Positions 28,112-37,384 are shown, numbered from the stretch's first letter. The stretch: DNA of 64,000 nucleotides from JADHUC01 sp964617665 (GCA_964617665.1 CAZUAH010000003.1:21553-85552); one strand, 5' to 3'. Program-made: numbers and translations. Notes: generated from the sequence alone by a model not told the origin.

Positions 28112-28960
28112 TCACTCTGGACGGGCGTCGGGAACATCGAGTTCCAATTCATCCAGGTTCTTGCGATGTTTGAGTGCCGGGAGCCTTTCGCGGATTTCCG
28201 CTTGGTGATCAAAGTCGATTTCGGCGGTGATCACGTTTTCTCCGTCAGCAGCGACTGCCAACGGGACACCCCAAGGATCGATGATCACCGATCGGCCGTA
28301 CGTGACAATCTCCGGGCCGTTACGCCCGTATTGATTCGACGCAATCACGTACGTTTGGTTCTCGATCGCCCGCGCCCGCAACAACGGCAGCCAATGGTCG
28401 CGACCGGTTGGCAAAGTGAACGCCGAAGGCACGCACAGAACGTCGGCCCCTGCGTCCATCAGCCGGCGGAACAGTTCGGGGAATCGAAGGTCGTAGCAGG
28501 TAGCTTGGCCCAGTCGCCCGATCACGGTATCGGTCACAACCATCCGATCGCCGGCCTGCATAAAACTGGATTCTTGAAACGTAATCTGCCCGGGCAAGTC
28601 GATATCGAACAAGTGGATTTTTCGGTAGCGGGCCAGTTGCTCGCCCTCGGGCGAAAACAGCAGGCTCGTGTTGAACACTTTGTCCGATCCTTCTAGTCGT
28701 TCTGCGATGCTGCCTGCTAGAAGTGTTACCTGTAGCCGCGCGGCCAATTCGCTCATCGCCTGCGAAGTCGGACCGAGTATCGGCTCTGCCTGCGACACAA
28801 TCGTCTCGGTACCCGCCAGGCAATTGAACAACTCGGGCAATGTGATCAGTTGGGCTCCGCGTGCCGCGGCCTCTTCGACCAGACGAACGGCCGTGTCCAG
28901 ATTCCGAGCCTTGTCGGGCCCGGATGTCATTTGTACAGCGCCGACGATGGCTTTCTGCAT
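28112..28960 (-). CDS. carbon-nitrogen hydrolase (nitrilase superfamily, Nit-like amidase)
   Basis: 282 residues, cytosolic, full length. The Glu-Lys-Cys triad is present: Glu43 (TLPELFN), Lys114 (YRKIHLFDID) and Cys155 (ATCYDLRFPELFR). The motifs and length fit the Nit1/deaminated-glutathione amidase branch, which repairs deaminated glutathione to alpha-ketoglutarate and cysteinylglycine; other omega-amidase substrates are possible. The ATG at 28960 follows AAGGAAGAG. The lipoprotein hydrolase gene ends 24 bp upstream on the same strand, so the two are probably co-transcribed. The presence of a gamma-glutamyltransferase elsewhere in the window fits glutathione-type metabolism only loosely. 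Confidence 0.9.
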   Translation of the reverse strand: MQKAIVGAVQMTSGPDKARNLDTAVRLVEEAAARGAQLITLPELFNCLAGTETIVSQAEPILGPTSQAMSELAARLQVTLLAGSIAERLEGSDKVFNTSLLFSPEGEQLARYRKIHLFDIDLPGQITFQESSFMQAGDRMVVTDTVIGRLGQATCYDLRFPELFRRLMDAGADVLCVPSAFTLPTGRDHWLPLLRARAIENQTYVIASNQYGRNGPEIVTYGRSVIIDPWGVPLAVAADGENVITAEIDFDHQAEIRERLPALKHRKNLDELELDVPDARPE

Positions 28961-28984
28961 GGCTCTTCCTTGCGGTACGGTTGC

Positions 28985-30691
28985 CTACCGCCGAAACGCC
29001 CAATACGCAAGCGTTGGCGAGCGGGCGATGCGCTCCAACCATTCGCGGTCCGCGGCGGGTTTGCCGAGTTCGACGATCGCTTGCAGATCCTGGATCATTC
29101 TGGGATTGTCCCCGTAGTAGGAATGGCCAATGAGGCCAGTGTCGATGGGCGACACGTCGACGGTGTCCACTCCTGGGACAAGTACCAAGCTCTCTCCAGA
29201 TAGTCCGGCTCTGGTGTGTCCATGGACCTTGGTGGAAGCGACCAATGCTTGATCGTTTGTTGATGCGTACAGAGTCACCTGGCGGGCCAAACGCGTTACC
29301 GACGGCGCATAGCGATCGTGAAATTCGCTGGCATCCACGTCGGGCGCCGCCATGATCACTTGGCCGAAGACAGGTTCCTGAATCGTCTGGCTGAGGGCCA
29401 TCCGTTCCAACGCCTGAACCAATGCTCGATTGCCCATGCTGTGAGCAATCAGGTGAACCGACGTGGCGCCGCTGTTGTTGACAACTTTCTTTAGGAAGCC
29501 CTCGAAATGCGTGACCGTCCAAGTGACGTTCGATTCATCCATAGTGTAGTCGGTCAGTTCGCCTTTTGACGGCCAACTGTAGCAGATGGGTGCTCCGTCA
29601 AACTTCAGGTCGTGAGCGATCTGCGCGGTTCGCTTCACCGCTCCGTCAAAGCCGACATTGTAGCCGTGAATGAAAACAAACGCCTGTTTTCGAGCTGACT
29701 GGCCAACGCACGATTTGAGCTTCCCGTAGAACTCCTCTTCGTTCTCGCGGACGACATGTTGAAGAACGACATGTTTCTTTGCGTCTTCTCGGAATTCCAG
29801 ACGCATGATCGACGGCGACTCGACCTTGCCGATGCGGTGATCCGGCGGAATACTGACTTCGCAGATCCCAACTTCAAGGGCAGCCTTCGTGCTAGCCAGG
29901 TGCCGATCGCTACCGTAAACTCGGTCTCCGAACTCGACCAGCCGTTTCTGCTTCTGGTATCTCAAATTGGCCGAATGCCACAGCCCCGCCGTGACCAACA
30001 ACGAGACCAACATCAGCAATCCCATCACGATTCGACGTGACCAGAAGATCATCCCCAATCCAAACAGAAGCGTCACAACGCCGCCGATCACAGGAAGCAA
30101 GAACACTTCCATGCCGATCCGATCCGACTCGTCAACAATCGGATTGCGATCCGTCGCATAGAATACTTGGACGAGATGAACGCCAGTCTCCGGATCGATG
30201 CGGCTCATCGCAATAGGCTGCTGCGGTGCGGTCGGCTCGATTGGATCCCGGACGGCCTCGAGGGGCTGATACAGAGGTCTTATCTTGTCTGGTCGGACGG
30301 TTCTCGGGCCAGTGTCCAGCGGCCGAATCTCTGCTTCCGGGACGAGCGGTCGGATGGGACTGGGGCCAGTGTCCAGCGGTCTAATCCCTGCCTCTGGGAC
30401 GAGTGGTCGGATGGAACTGGGGTCAGTGGTCAGCGGTCGTATTTCTGCTTCCGGGACGATCGGTCGGATGGTCTCGTAGGCAGGCTCCTGTGGCTCCTCG
30501 ATGAACTCCGGTGCCACTGGCTGAATATCTACATCCCCGCCGTCGATGACATCGACCGACGTCTCTCCCTCGTCCGGTGGACGGACGGCGACTTTCTTGT
30601 CCCTACTCCCCCCGCAGCCAGCGACAGAAAGGAGTGCGCAAATCGACAAGCCCAACACAATCCGCACTGCGGTTTCCCCCATGAAACCCAC
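28985..30691 (-). CDS. lipoprotein with proline-rich repeats, membrane segments and a DUF900-type alpha/beta-hydrolase domain
   Basis: 568 residues from a GTG at 30691, which has GGAGG 7 nt upstream; an ATG three codons later (30682) is possible. The frame is open further upstream but that part is not coding-like. The leader ends with a lipobox (LLSVAGC). Residues about 30-150 are low-complexity and include three 19-residue repeats. Two hydrophobic helices follow (MEVFLLPVIGGVVTLLFGLG and IVMGLLMLVSLLVTAGLW). The C-terminal hydrolase has FIHGYNVGFDGA, the nucleophile elbow LIAHSMGNRALVQ, an acidic residue in MAAPDVDASEF and His in GHSYYGDNP, matching DUF900 esterase/lipase-like proteins. It probably acts at the inner membrane or periplasm on an ester; the substrate is unknown. 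Confidence 0.8.
   Translation of the reverse strand: MGFMGETAVRIVLGLSICALLSVAGCGGSRDKKVAVRPPDEGETSVDVIDGGDVDIQPVAPEFIEEPQEPAYETIRPIVPEAEIRPLTTDPSSIRPLVPEAGIRPLDTGPSPIRPLVPEAEIRPLDTGPRTVRPDKIRPLYQPLEAVRDPIEPTAPQQPIAMSRIDPETGVHLVQVFYATDRNPIVDESDRIGMEVFLLPVIGGVVTLLFGLGMIFWSRRIVMGLLMLVSLLVTAGLWHSANLRYQKQKRLVEFGDRVYGSDRHLASTKAALEVGICEVSIPPDHRIGKVESPSIMRLEFREDAKKHVVLQHVVRENEEEFYGKLKSCVGQSARKQAFVFIHGYNVGFDGAVKRTAQIAHDLKFDGAPICYSWPSKGELTDYTMDESNVTWTVTHFEGFLKKVVNNSGATSVHLIAHSMGNRALVQALERMALSQTIQEPVFGQVIMAAPDVDASEFHDRYAPSVTRLARQVTLYASTNDQALVASTKVHGHTRAGLSGESLVLVPGVDTVDVSPIDTGLIGHSYYGDNPRMIQDLQAIVELGKPAADREWLERIARSPTLAYWAFRR
30301..30471 (-). repeat. three tandem 57-bp coding repeats
   Basis: The period is exact: CAGTGTCCAGCGG recurs at 30311 and 30368, with a variant at 30425. 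It encodes IRPLVPEAEIRPLDTGPSS-like units in the linker of the lipoprotein hydrolase. The copies are nearly identical, so the number of units probably varies between strains. Confidence 0.85.
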
Positions 30692-30955
30692 TGTCACACC
30701 TCCATGCATATTCTGAAGACAAGAGTAGTAGCAGAAACAGCCAGACACGCCTTCGCATTTGAATTCTAGCAGGTTACCCCGAATCTTCGAACAGAGATCG
30801 CACACTACGCGGGTAATACACAAGTCGAACGAACGACTGCATTCGAGGTATCTGCCGTGGGCGGCGCTGGAAAGGCACTGGTTCAACGGCGAGTGAGGAT
30901 CTACGATAATATGCTCTACGTGTGGCAACTTACGATGACACAAAAGGAGAACCCG

Positions 30956-33900
30956 ATGAGATCACTATTCGTTAAATCTATCCTAACGTCCATGTTCGTA
31001 GGTCTGGCGCTGCTAGCGTCAAGCGGTCTCGGTATCGTATCTGCGAATGCAGCGGAAGATTTGGGCGAACAAGCTCGCCAGATTCTTGCAGATTCCGGAA
31101 TTCAGGGCGGGTTGATCGTGCACCTTGGCTGTGGTGATGGGAAGCTGACCACGGCGTTGCGTGCCAATAATGGCTATTTGGTGCAAGGTCTAGATACCGA
31201 CGCAGAGAACGTCCGGCAGGCTCGCGCACACGTCCAGTCACTGGGGCTGTACGGAGATATTGCGATTGACCGGTACGACGGAAAGAACCTGCCTTTCATC
31301 GAGAACTTGGTCAACCTGATCGTGATACGAGATACGCGGCACGAGATACGAGATGACGAGCTGAAGAGAGTACTAGCTCCGAGAGGGCGAATCATCGCCC
31401 CGGAAGGAACCCGCATCCCGCATCCCGTATCCCGCATCGAGAACGGCTTTGTGATGTTCACAAAGCCCGTTCCCTCCGAAATCGACGAGTGGACTCACTA
31501 CCTGCACGATGCATCGAACAACGCCGTTGCGCACGATACGATGGTCGGACCTCCGCGTCACCTGCAGTGGCTTGGCGGGCCACGGTATTCTCGCCAGCAT
31601 GACCACATGTCGGGCGCCAGCGCAATGGTCTCCGCCAACGGCCGCTTGTTTCACATTTTCGACTATGCCTCGCCGTTTTCGATCCAACTGCCGTCGGATT
31701 GGCGGCTGGCTGCTCGCGACGCGTTCAACGGAAAGACGTTGTGGCAGCGGGATATCGACGAGTGGCACACGCAGATGTTCCGCCTGAAGAGTGGCCCGGC
31801 ACAATTGACTCGGCGGTTGGTCGCCATCGGCGACGTGGTGTACGTGACCCTGGGCCTCGAAGCGCCCGTCAGCGCACTGGATGCCGCCACGGGTGAGACC
31901 ATTCGCACCTACAAGGGCACGGACAAGACCGAAGAGATCATCTACTCGGACGGCGTATTGTTTTTGGTGATGAACGAAAACCCGTTTCGTCAGCCAAGGA
32001 CTCCTGGCGAGTTGAACTATGACTTCGTCGAGGGGTCGAGACGAATAGTGGCCGTCGACGCTGAAACGGGCAAAGTGCTGTGGAACCAGCCTCAGGCCAA
32101 CGTGTTGCCGATTACTCTAACCGCGGACGACAAGCACGTCCTGTTTTGTGGTGACGAGCGGATTGTCTGTCTTGACCGCGCTGATGGCACAAAACTTTGG
32201 CAATCGAATCCCGTGATGCGGCGCAAGTCGATTCCAACGTTCTTCGGTCTGACACTGGTGGCCTACAAGGATGTGGTCCTGTTTTCCGGGGGAAGTTCGG
32301 AACGCGATGCGAAGAATGCCACCGGCGACGACAACACGATGTACGCGTTTGATGCGGCGACCGGCAGGCAATTGTGGACCGCTGATCACCCGGCCAGCGG
32401 ATACAAATCGGCCGAGGATATTCTGGTGATGAACGATCTGGTGTGGATCACCGAAAATACCTTCGGCAACCAGTCCGGCGTCGTCATCGGACTGGAACCA
32501 CGTACCGGCAAGGAGGTGAAGCGGTTCCTCCCAGACGTAGAAACGCATTGGTTCCATCATCGCTGCTACCGCGCGAAGGCGACGGACAATTACTTGCTGT
32601 TTTCACGTACGGGGATCGAGTTCGTTGACCCGACCGAGGAGCATTGGGAGTGCCACCACTGGGTACGCGGCGCGTGCTTGTACGGGATCATGCCCGCCAA
32701 TGGCATGATCTACAATCCGCCCCACCCCTGCGCTTGCTACTTGGAGGCCAAGCTGTACGGGTTTAACGCACTGGCACCCAAGAGGAAGTCGCAGAGTCGA
32801 AGGGTCGAAGAGTCGAGGAGCGAGACACGTCTTGAGAAAGGCCCCGCGTACGAGAATCTATCCAACCGACAGCCTACGGCCTCAAGCCTCCAGCCTTCCG
32901 CAGATTGGCCCACGTATCGGCGTGATGCGTCGCGTAGTGGTTTCACAAAGATTGCCGTGCCGGCCGAGTTGAAGCAAGATTGGTCGACGGAGATCGGCGG
33001 TCGATTGTCGAGCGTTGTTATCGCCGACGGCAAACTGTTTGTTGCGTCGATCGACACGCATACTGTCCACGCGTTGGACGCCGAATCGGGCGAGGCTGCA
33101 TGGAGCTATACAACCGGCGGACGCGTCGATTCGCCGCCGACGATCTGGCAGGGGCGAGTTCTGTTTGGTGCGACCGACGGTTACGTCTACTGCTTGCGGG
33201 CATCGGATGGCGAACTCGCGTGGCGATTCCGAGCGGCCCCGGCCGACTTGCGCATGAGCATGTTCGAGCAACTCGAATCGGTCTGGCCCGTGCATGGTAG
33301 CGTACTTCTGCGTGATGGCGAATTGTGGTGTGTTGCCGGACGTTCGCTGTTTCTGGATGGCGGCCTGCGTCTGATTCGCCTGGATCCAGCCACCGGTCGG
33401 CTGATCGCCGAATCGGTAATCGACGATCGCGACCCGGACTCGGACGACAACCTGCAAGTCCGCTTGAAGGGCTTGAATATGCCCGTCGCACTAAACGACG
33501 TGCTGTCGTACGACGGCAAGTACGTGTACATGCGGTCGCAGCGATTTGACGAAGATGGCGTTCGCCACGAGGTCGAGGTACCAACGCTGGACGTGTCGCA
33601 GCAGTGGGGCGAGGGACCGCACTTGTTCTGCCCCACGGGTTTCTTGGACGACATTTGGTGGCACCGGTCTTACTGGGTGTACGGGCGCGTCTGGAAGTCA
33701 GGCGCCGGTGGCTACTATCAAGCAGGACGCGTGGCTCCTGCCGGCCGGCCGATGGTGTTCAACGACACTACCGTTTACGGCTTCGGTCGCAAGCCGCAGT
33801 ACTACAAGTGGACAACTCCGCTGGAATACCAGTTGTTCGCAACACCCAAGAAGCCCGAACGCGTCAGCATGACGCCTCGGCAGCCGGCCGCAAAGACGCA

Positions 33901-34339
33901 AACCAAGGCTGCGGACAGGCCAAAGGCCAAAGCCAAACGGCAGCCGACGCCCAAGCCAAAGCGCAAACGAGGAGGGGTGGGGCGCGCTCCGAACACTCGT
34001 ATCGCCTTCGATTGGACACAAAATGTGCCGGTTCTGACGCGAGCCATGGTGTTGGCCGACGAAACCCTGTTTATCGCCGGTCCACCGGACGTCGTGGACG
34101 AAGAGGAATCGCTGGCAGCCTTTGCAGTGCCCGCCACTCAGGAACGGTTGGCCAAACAGGCCGCCATACTGAACGGCAGCGAAGGTGCCTTACTGTGGGC
34201 CGTCTCGACAGACGGCACGAAGTTGTCCGAGCAGAAACTCAAATGCATCCCCGTCTTCGACGGCATGGCCGCTGCGGGCGGGCGACTGTACATGGCGACC
34301 ACAGACGGAAAGGTCATTTGCATGGGTGGCAAGGAATAG
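30956..34339 (+). CDS. exported protein: methyltransferase-like domain plus PQQ-like beta-propellers (copy 2)
   Basis: 1,127 residues from the ATG at 30956 (AAAGGAG 7 bp upstream); the longer frame from 30857 is not supported. A signal peptide (about 1-34, ending ANAA) precedes a class I methyltransferase-like domain with intact motif I (VHLGCGDGKLTTAL, residues 55-68) and the strand 2 acidic end (VQGLDTDAENV). Two PQQ-like propeller regions follow, separated by a repeat-containing linker; blades include DAATGETIRTYKG, DAETGKVLWNQ and DAESGEAAWSY. The conserved CACY after PPHP is present. Near residue 985 a strongly basic linker (KAKAKRQPTPKPKRKRGG) precedes the last blades and is much longer than in copy 1. 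It is divergent from the lipoprotein hydrolase and followed by the ACP-like operon. The catalytic role, if any, is unknown. Confidence 0.8.
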   Translation: MRSLFVKSILTSMFVGLALLASSGLGIVSANAAEDLGEQARQILADSGIQGGLIVHLGCGDGKLTTALRANNGYLVQGLDTDAENVRQARAHVQSLGLYGDIAIDRYDGKNLPFIENLVNLIVIRDTRHEIRDDELKRVLAPRGRIIAPEGTRIPHPVSRIENGFVMFTKPVPSEIDEWTHYLHDASNNAVAHDTMVGPPRHLQWLGGPRYSRQHDHMSGASAMVSANGRLFHIFDYASPFSIQLPSDWRLAARDAFNGKTLWQRDIDEWHTQMFRLKSGPAQLTRRLVAIGDVVYVTLGLEAPVSALDAATGETIRTYKGTDKTEEIIYSDGVLFLVMNENPFRQPRTPGELNYDFVEGSRRIVAVDAETGKVLWNQPQANVLPITLTADDKHVLFCGDERIVCLDRADGTKLWQSNPVMRRKSIPTFFGLTLVAYKDVVLFSGGSSERDAKNATGDDNTMYAFDAATGRQLWTADHPASGYKSAEDILVMNDLVWITENTFGNQSGVVIGLEPRTGKEVKRFLPDVETHWFHHRCYRAKATDNYLLFSRTGIEFVDPTEEHWECHHWVRGACLYGIMPANGMIYNPPHPCACYLEAKLYGFNALAPKRKSQSRRVEESRSETRLEKGPAYENLSNRQPTASSLQPSADWPTYRRDASRSGFTKIAVPAELKQDWSTEIGGRLSSVVIADGKLFVASIDTHTVHALDAESGEAAWSYTTGGRVDSPPTIWQGRVLFGATDGYVYCLRASDGELAWRFRAAPADLRMSMFEQLESVWPVHGSVLLRDGELWCVAGRSLFLDGGLRLIRLDPATGRLIAESVIDDRDPDSDDNLQVRLKGLNMPVALNDVLSYDGKYVYMRSQRFDEDGVRHEVEVPTLDVSQQWGEGPHLFCPTGFLDDIWWHRSYWVYGRVWKSGAGGYYQAGRVAPAGRPMVFNDTTVYGFGRKPQYYKWTTPLEYQLFATPKKPERVSMTPRQPAAKTQTKAADRPKAKAKRQPTPKPKRKRGGVGRAPNTRIAFDWTQNVPVLTRAMVLADETLFIAGPPDVVDEEESLAAFAVPATQERLAKQAAILNGSEGALLWAVSTDGTKLSEQKLKCIPVFDGMAAAGGRLYMATTDGKVICMGGKE
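31325..31359 (+). repeat. coding heptanucleotide repeat, ATACGAG type (copy 2, site A)
   Basis: Five 7-nt units (ATACGAG, ATACGCG, GCACGAG, ATACGAG, ATGACGA) encoding the IRDTRHEIRDD loop after strand 4 of the methyltransferase-like domain. Confidence 0.85.
31410..31437 (+). repeat. coding heptanucleotide repeat, CCCGCAT type (copy 2, site B)
   Basis: Four units identical in sequence to those of copy 1 (CCCGCAT, CCCGCAT, CCCGTAT, CCCGCAT), encoding RIPHPVSRI. Confidence 0.85.
32786..32817 (+). repeat. coding octanucleotide repeat, GAGTCGAA type (copy 2, site C)
   Basis: Four 8-nt units (AAGTCGCA, GAGTCGAA, GGGTCGAA, GAGTCGAG) encoding KSQSRRVEESR in the inter-propeller linker. Confidence 0.8.
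32870..32897 (+). repeat. coding heptanucleotide repeat, CAGCCTC type (copy 2, site D)
   Basis: Four 7-nt units (CAGCCTA, CGGCCTC, AAGCCTC, CAGCCTT) encoding RQPTASSLQPS before the second propeller, where copy 1 has a GATCAGC array. Confidence 0.8.
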
Positions 34340-34408
34340 CTCCGACGACTCCATGTGAAATCGAGAATACCTTGAGCTTGCCACTGTTCAGAATTGGGAG
34401 TTGAACAA

Positions 34409-34428
34409 CTGAGCCGATGGCGGCTCAG
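34409..34428 (+). terminator. hairpin after PQQ copy 2
   Basis: CTGAGCCG-ATGG-CGGCTCAG, an 8-bp perfect stem 70 bp after the stop codon and 49 bp before the ACP-like gene. Only a weak T-rich stretch follows (CTGTCTATTTAC), so termination would be partial at best. Confidence 0.4.
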
Positions 34429-34476
34429 CGGCCTGTCTATTTACTACGCTGACCTCACGGTTCTCGGAGAGGTGTC

Positions 34477-35178
34477 ATGGGATTGGACGCGGTCGAAATC
34501 CTCATGGATATCGAAGAGGAATTCGGCATATCAATTGCCGAAGAAGAGATACTTCCGACGATGGGCAGCGTACACGATTACCTGCTGGAAAAATGCGGCG
34601 TGCGGAACCGGTCGGGAGGATGTCCGACGCGATCCGCGTTCTATCGTGTGCGTCGTGTCGTGGCAAAGATATTCCGCGTCGACCCGCGCACTTTGCGACC
34701 CAAGACCGAGGTTCTGCCACTGATTGGGCGTTGGCACCGCGAACGTACGTGGCGACGGCTCGAGGAGGAACTGGGGCTGGAGCTGCCCAAATTGGAGAAC
34801 CGTACGGGCGCAGGCGTGTCCTGGGGAGCCGCCCTCGCCGGCGGGATTGGGTTTGTGATCGCGACCGCGTTGTCACGCGATCCGAGTGTCGGTATCGCCT
34901 TTGCGCTGGTGGCGTTGATCCCCGGTGTCCTGATCGGCTTCGCGATCGGCCTGTGCTGGATTCCCACCGTCTGGCGGCCATGTCGTACGTTGGGTGGAGT
35001 GGCCCGGTCGGTCGTGGCGATCAACTACTGCGAGTTTCACCCCGCGGTCGAGCCGAATGCGGATGTTGAAGGCGACCCGATTTGGGAACGACTCTGCAAA
35101 GTGATTGTCGACCAACTCGGTGTGGAGCGCGAATCGCTGCGGCGAGAAACTGATTTTGTCAAAGATCTGGGGTTTTGA
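34477..35178 (+). CDS. membrane protein with acyl-carrier-protein-like segments
   Basis: 233 residues. The first 45 residues (MGLDAVEILMDIEEEFGISI) match the second half of an acyl carrier protein, starting exactly at the LGxDS motif, but with Ala in place of the phosphopantetheine Ser. A second, degenerate ACP-like unit spans about 55-105 (VRRVVAKIFRVDPRTLRPKTEVL...EEELGLELPKLE). Two transmembrane helices follow (about 110-165). The C terminus (about 205-233, KVIVDQLGVERESLRRETDFVKDLGF) matches the first half of an ACP and stops just where the DSL motif should come. The protein thus starts and ends with complementary halves. It begins a run with the polytopic membrane gene (2-bp gap) and the lipase. 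Without a carrier Ser it is more likely structural or regulatory. Confidence 0.65.
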   Translation: MGLDAVEILMDIEEEFGISIAEEEILPTMGSVHDYLLEKCGVRNRSGGCPTRSAFYRVRRVVAKIFRVDPRTLRPKTEVLPLIGRWHRERTWRRLEEELGLELPKLENRTGAGVSWGAALAGGIGFVIATALSRDPSVGIAFALVALIPGVLIGFAIGLCWIPTVWRPCRTLGGVARSVVAINYCEFHPAVEPNADVEGDPIWERLCKVIVDQLGVERESLRRETDFVKDLGF

Positions 35179-35180
35179 TT

Positions 35181-36500
35181 ATGTCATTGGCAAAGCAAGC
35201 ACGGGCTGTCGAACGAGACATCTTTGGCGCTCTGATCGGTACTTTGACGGGCGCACTGGCCTGTCGGCTGGTGTTGCTGGCAGTCGATCTGAATGTGTAC
35301 TTGCTGGTCGCGCTGCTGGGGATTGGAGGGTGGAGCGGAGGATTCATCGCCCACCTGACGGCCAACCGATCGGATGTGGCCATCGAGTCTCTGCGGACTT
35401 GGGCACTGCAGTTTCGTCGCGTTTGCTTGCGGATCATGCTCTGGCTTCTCGGAGCTGCCGCGGTCTTTGGCGTGCTGTCGGTGTTGACGGCCAGCTACGA
35501 CGTCGTTGGACGAATCGCCGGTACGGCCGCCCTGACAGCATTCGCCGCCGGGTTGCTTTGGCCTTTCTCCATCCTGATGGATCGTGATGCCCACCGGAAC
35601 GTCGGAATGTTCGGCGCCGCTTCGGTCATCGCCATCTATCTTCTGGTCACGCCATCCATCTGGAATCTGGGGCAGCGTGAAGAGGAGGCGGCGCTGGCGG
35701 GTTTGGTCGTGGGCTTGATGATGCCCTTCGGTTTGGGCGTCATGATGCTGATCAACACGCGAGTCGCACGAGTCGCGGGTCTGGTGGGAATGGCGCTTTA
35801 CGTGTGCGTTCTGACCAGTTTTCTGATTGCGCTTTGGTATCCGGATCGTTGGTATCAAAACGAAGAGTGGTGGGGCACTGGTTTCGCATTCGCCGGATTT
35901 GGGGCGATCGCAATTGCCAACCTGATCGGCGCGGCCACAGACGATCACCGCAACTGGAGGTGGGCGGGCGTGCTGGCGGCGATGATGGCTTGTGGGCTGT
36001 GCCTTTGGGGCGTCTGGTCGTTCGAACTCGTGGACGAGAAGGTGATCGTGGTGATCACCAGCGTTGCGATCGCCATCGCTCATGCAAACCTGACCATGCT
36101 CGTGCTGCTGAGAGCCGGGCAGGTCTGGCTTCGTATCGCGACGATTTGCGTAGTCGCCGTCACAGCCTTCAGCCTTGATGTGGATTTGCTGTTTTCGCTG
36201 AGTAGAGGCCGAGACATCAGTATTTTCGCCAGGATTGCCCTTGCATCAGGTATCTTGTCGTCCTGCGGCACGCTGGCGTTAGTCATCTTGGCTTGTTTGA
36301 ACCGAGCCGCTGGACATCGGATGGTCGACGGCAAATTGACGAGCATTTCTTTAAGTTGTCCCAGGTGCGGCAAGCGCCAGACCATTCCGTTGGACGACGC
36401 GACGTGTTCTCGTTGCGAATTGCGCATCCAGGTTCATGTTGAAGAACGCGAAATGGATCAGCCTGCAGGTGAGGCTGAGCAAAGCCAGAGCAATCTTTGA
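35181..36500 (+). CDS. polytopic membrane protein with C-terminal zinc ribbon
   Basis: 439 residues from the ATG at 35181. Roughly ten hydrophobic helices run from residue 15 to 375 (for example LVLLAVDLNVYLLVALLGIG, IAVFGVLSVLT-like stretches and IVVITSVAIAIAHANLTML). The cytoplasmic C terminus carries a zinc ribbon (LSCPRCGKRQTIPLDDATCSRCELRIQ) and an acidic tail. I do not recognise the family. The start is 2 bp after the ACP-like gene stop and the alpha/beta-hydrolase gene follows 29 bp downstream, so the three are almost certainly one transcript, perhaps acting on membrane lipids. The zinc ribbon pattern is widespread in Planctomycetota regulatory and membrane proteins and does not define the function. 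Confidence 0.75.
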   Translation: MSLAKQARAVERDIFGALIGTLTGALACRLVLLAVDLNVYLLVALLGIGGWSGGFIAHLTANRSDVAIESLRTWALQFRRVCLRIMLWLLGAAAVFGVLSVLTASYDVVGRIAGTAALTAFAAGLLWPFSILMDRDAHRNVGMFGAASVIAIYLLVTPSIWNLGQREEEAALAGLVVGLMMPFGLGVMMLINTRVARVAGLVGMALYVCVLTSFLIALWYPDRWYQNEEWWGTGFAFAGFGAIAIANLIGAATDDHRNWRWAGVLAAMMACGLCLWGVWSFELVDEKVIVVITSVAIAIAHANLTMLVLLRAGQVWLRIATICVVAVTAFSLDVDLLFSLSRGRDISIFARIALASGILSSCGTLALVILACLNRAAGHRMVDGKLTSISLSCPRCGKRQTIPLDDATCSRCELRIQVHVEEREMDQPAGEAEQSQSNL

Positions 36501-36529
36501 AGAACAGTTGAAATCAGAGGAACTGTCCT

Positions 36530-37384
36530 GTGCAGCATCGCGAGTCCGTATTGACGGCCACCGACGGAACTCGACTGTTTGCTCAGTCGTGGAAGCCGGA
36601 GGGCGACGCGATTGGCACGGTCGCGATCGTACATGGGCTGGGCGAACACTCGGGGCGTTACGCGGAGGTGGCCGAAGCACTTGTTCGAGCCCGTTACACT
36701 GTAACGGCTTTCGATTGGCGAGGGCACGGTCGGACGGATGGGCAGAAGGGGCACGTTAGAGACTACAGTGTGCTGCTGGATGATATCGATGTGCTGGTCG
36801 AGCAAGTTTCCAGCCGCAGCGGCAAAATGCCGGCCTTCCTGTACGGCCACAGCTTGGGCGGCAATCTGGTTTTGAACTACGCCCTGCAGCGACGGCCGCA
36901 GATTGCCGGGTTGATTGTCACCAGCCCGCTACTGCATCTTGTCTCCGAGCCGCCGCTGTGGAAGCGGTTGCTTGGGCGGGCGATGAGTCGAATTTGGCCA
37001 CGGTTTTCGTTTAGAGGCGAGATCAACTCAGAAGATCTGTCGCACGATCCAGCGGCGATTCGCCTTGTCGAGCAAGATCCGCTCGTTCACAGGCGCGTGT
37101 CCTCGCGTCTTGGCACTGCGATGCTGGACGCTGGCCAATGGGCACTGGACAACGCCGGCCAACTGGCGCTTCCGACTCTGTTGATGCATGGCGGTGCCGA
37201 TCCGCTGACCTCGCCCAACGCGAGTGCCGAGTTTGCACGCCACGCTGGCGACGCATGTACTTTCCGCCTCTGGGACGGCCTGTACCACGAACTGCACTGG
37301 GAAACGGAACGAGAGGCGGTGATCGACTTTGTGATTGATTGGCTGCAGACTATCTCCGTGCAGTCGCAAGACACTCGCGAATAG
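36530..37384 (+). CDS. monoacylglycerol-lipase-like alpha/beta-hydrolase (lysophospholipase family)
   Basis: 284 residues starting with GTG at 36530 (GAGG 11 bp upstream). A complete hydrolase of the Hydrolase_4/monoacylglycerol lipase type: HG oxyanion motif (VAIVHGLGEHSGRY), FDWRGHGRTDG, nucleophile Ser108 (LYGHSLGGNLVLNYAL), Asp224 (MHGGADPLTSP) and His253 (WDGLYHELHWE). No signal peptide, so it is cytoplasmic. It probably hydrolyses monoacylglycerols or lysophospholipids. Its position behind the ACP-like and membrane genes suggests lipid turnover; this is inference from context. Confidence 0.88.
   Translation: MQHRESVLTATDGTRLFAQSWKPEGDAIGTVAIVHGLGEHSGRYAEVAEALVRARYTVTAFDWRGHGRTDGQKGHVRDYSVLLDDIDVLVEQVSSRSGKMPAFLYGHSLGGNLVLNYALQRRPQIAGLIVTSPLLHLVSEPPLWKRLLGRAMSRIWPRFSFRGEINSEDLSHDPAAIRLVEQDPLVHRRVSSRLGTAMLDAGQWALDNAGQLALPTLLMHGGADPLTSPNASAEFARHAGDACTFRLWDGLYHELHWETEREAVIDFVIDWLQTISVQSQDTRE

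Noticed and set aside
30692..30943. N-terminal extension of the lipoprotein hydrolase frame
   Set aside because: The extra residues are Cys/His-rich without pattern, while the GTG at 30691 has a well-placed GGAGG and starts a lipoprotein leader.
35105..35587. Possible frameshift joining the ACP-like C terminus to a downstream DSL-containing half
   Set aside because: The overlapping frame reads GFDYVIGKAS and then continues without ACP similarity; the downstream gene is a clear membrane protein in its own frame.
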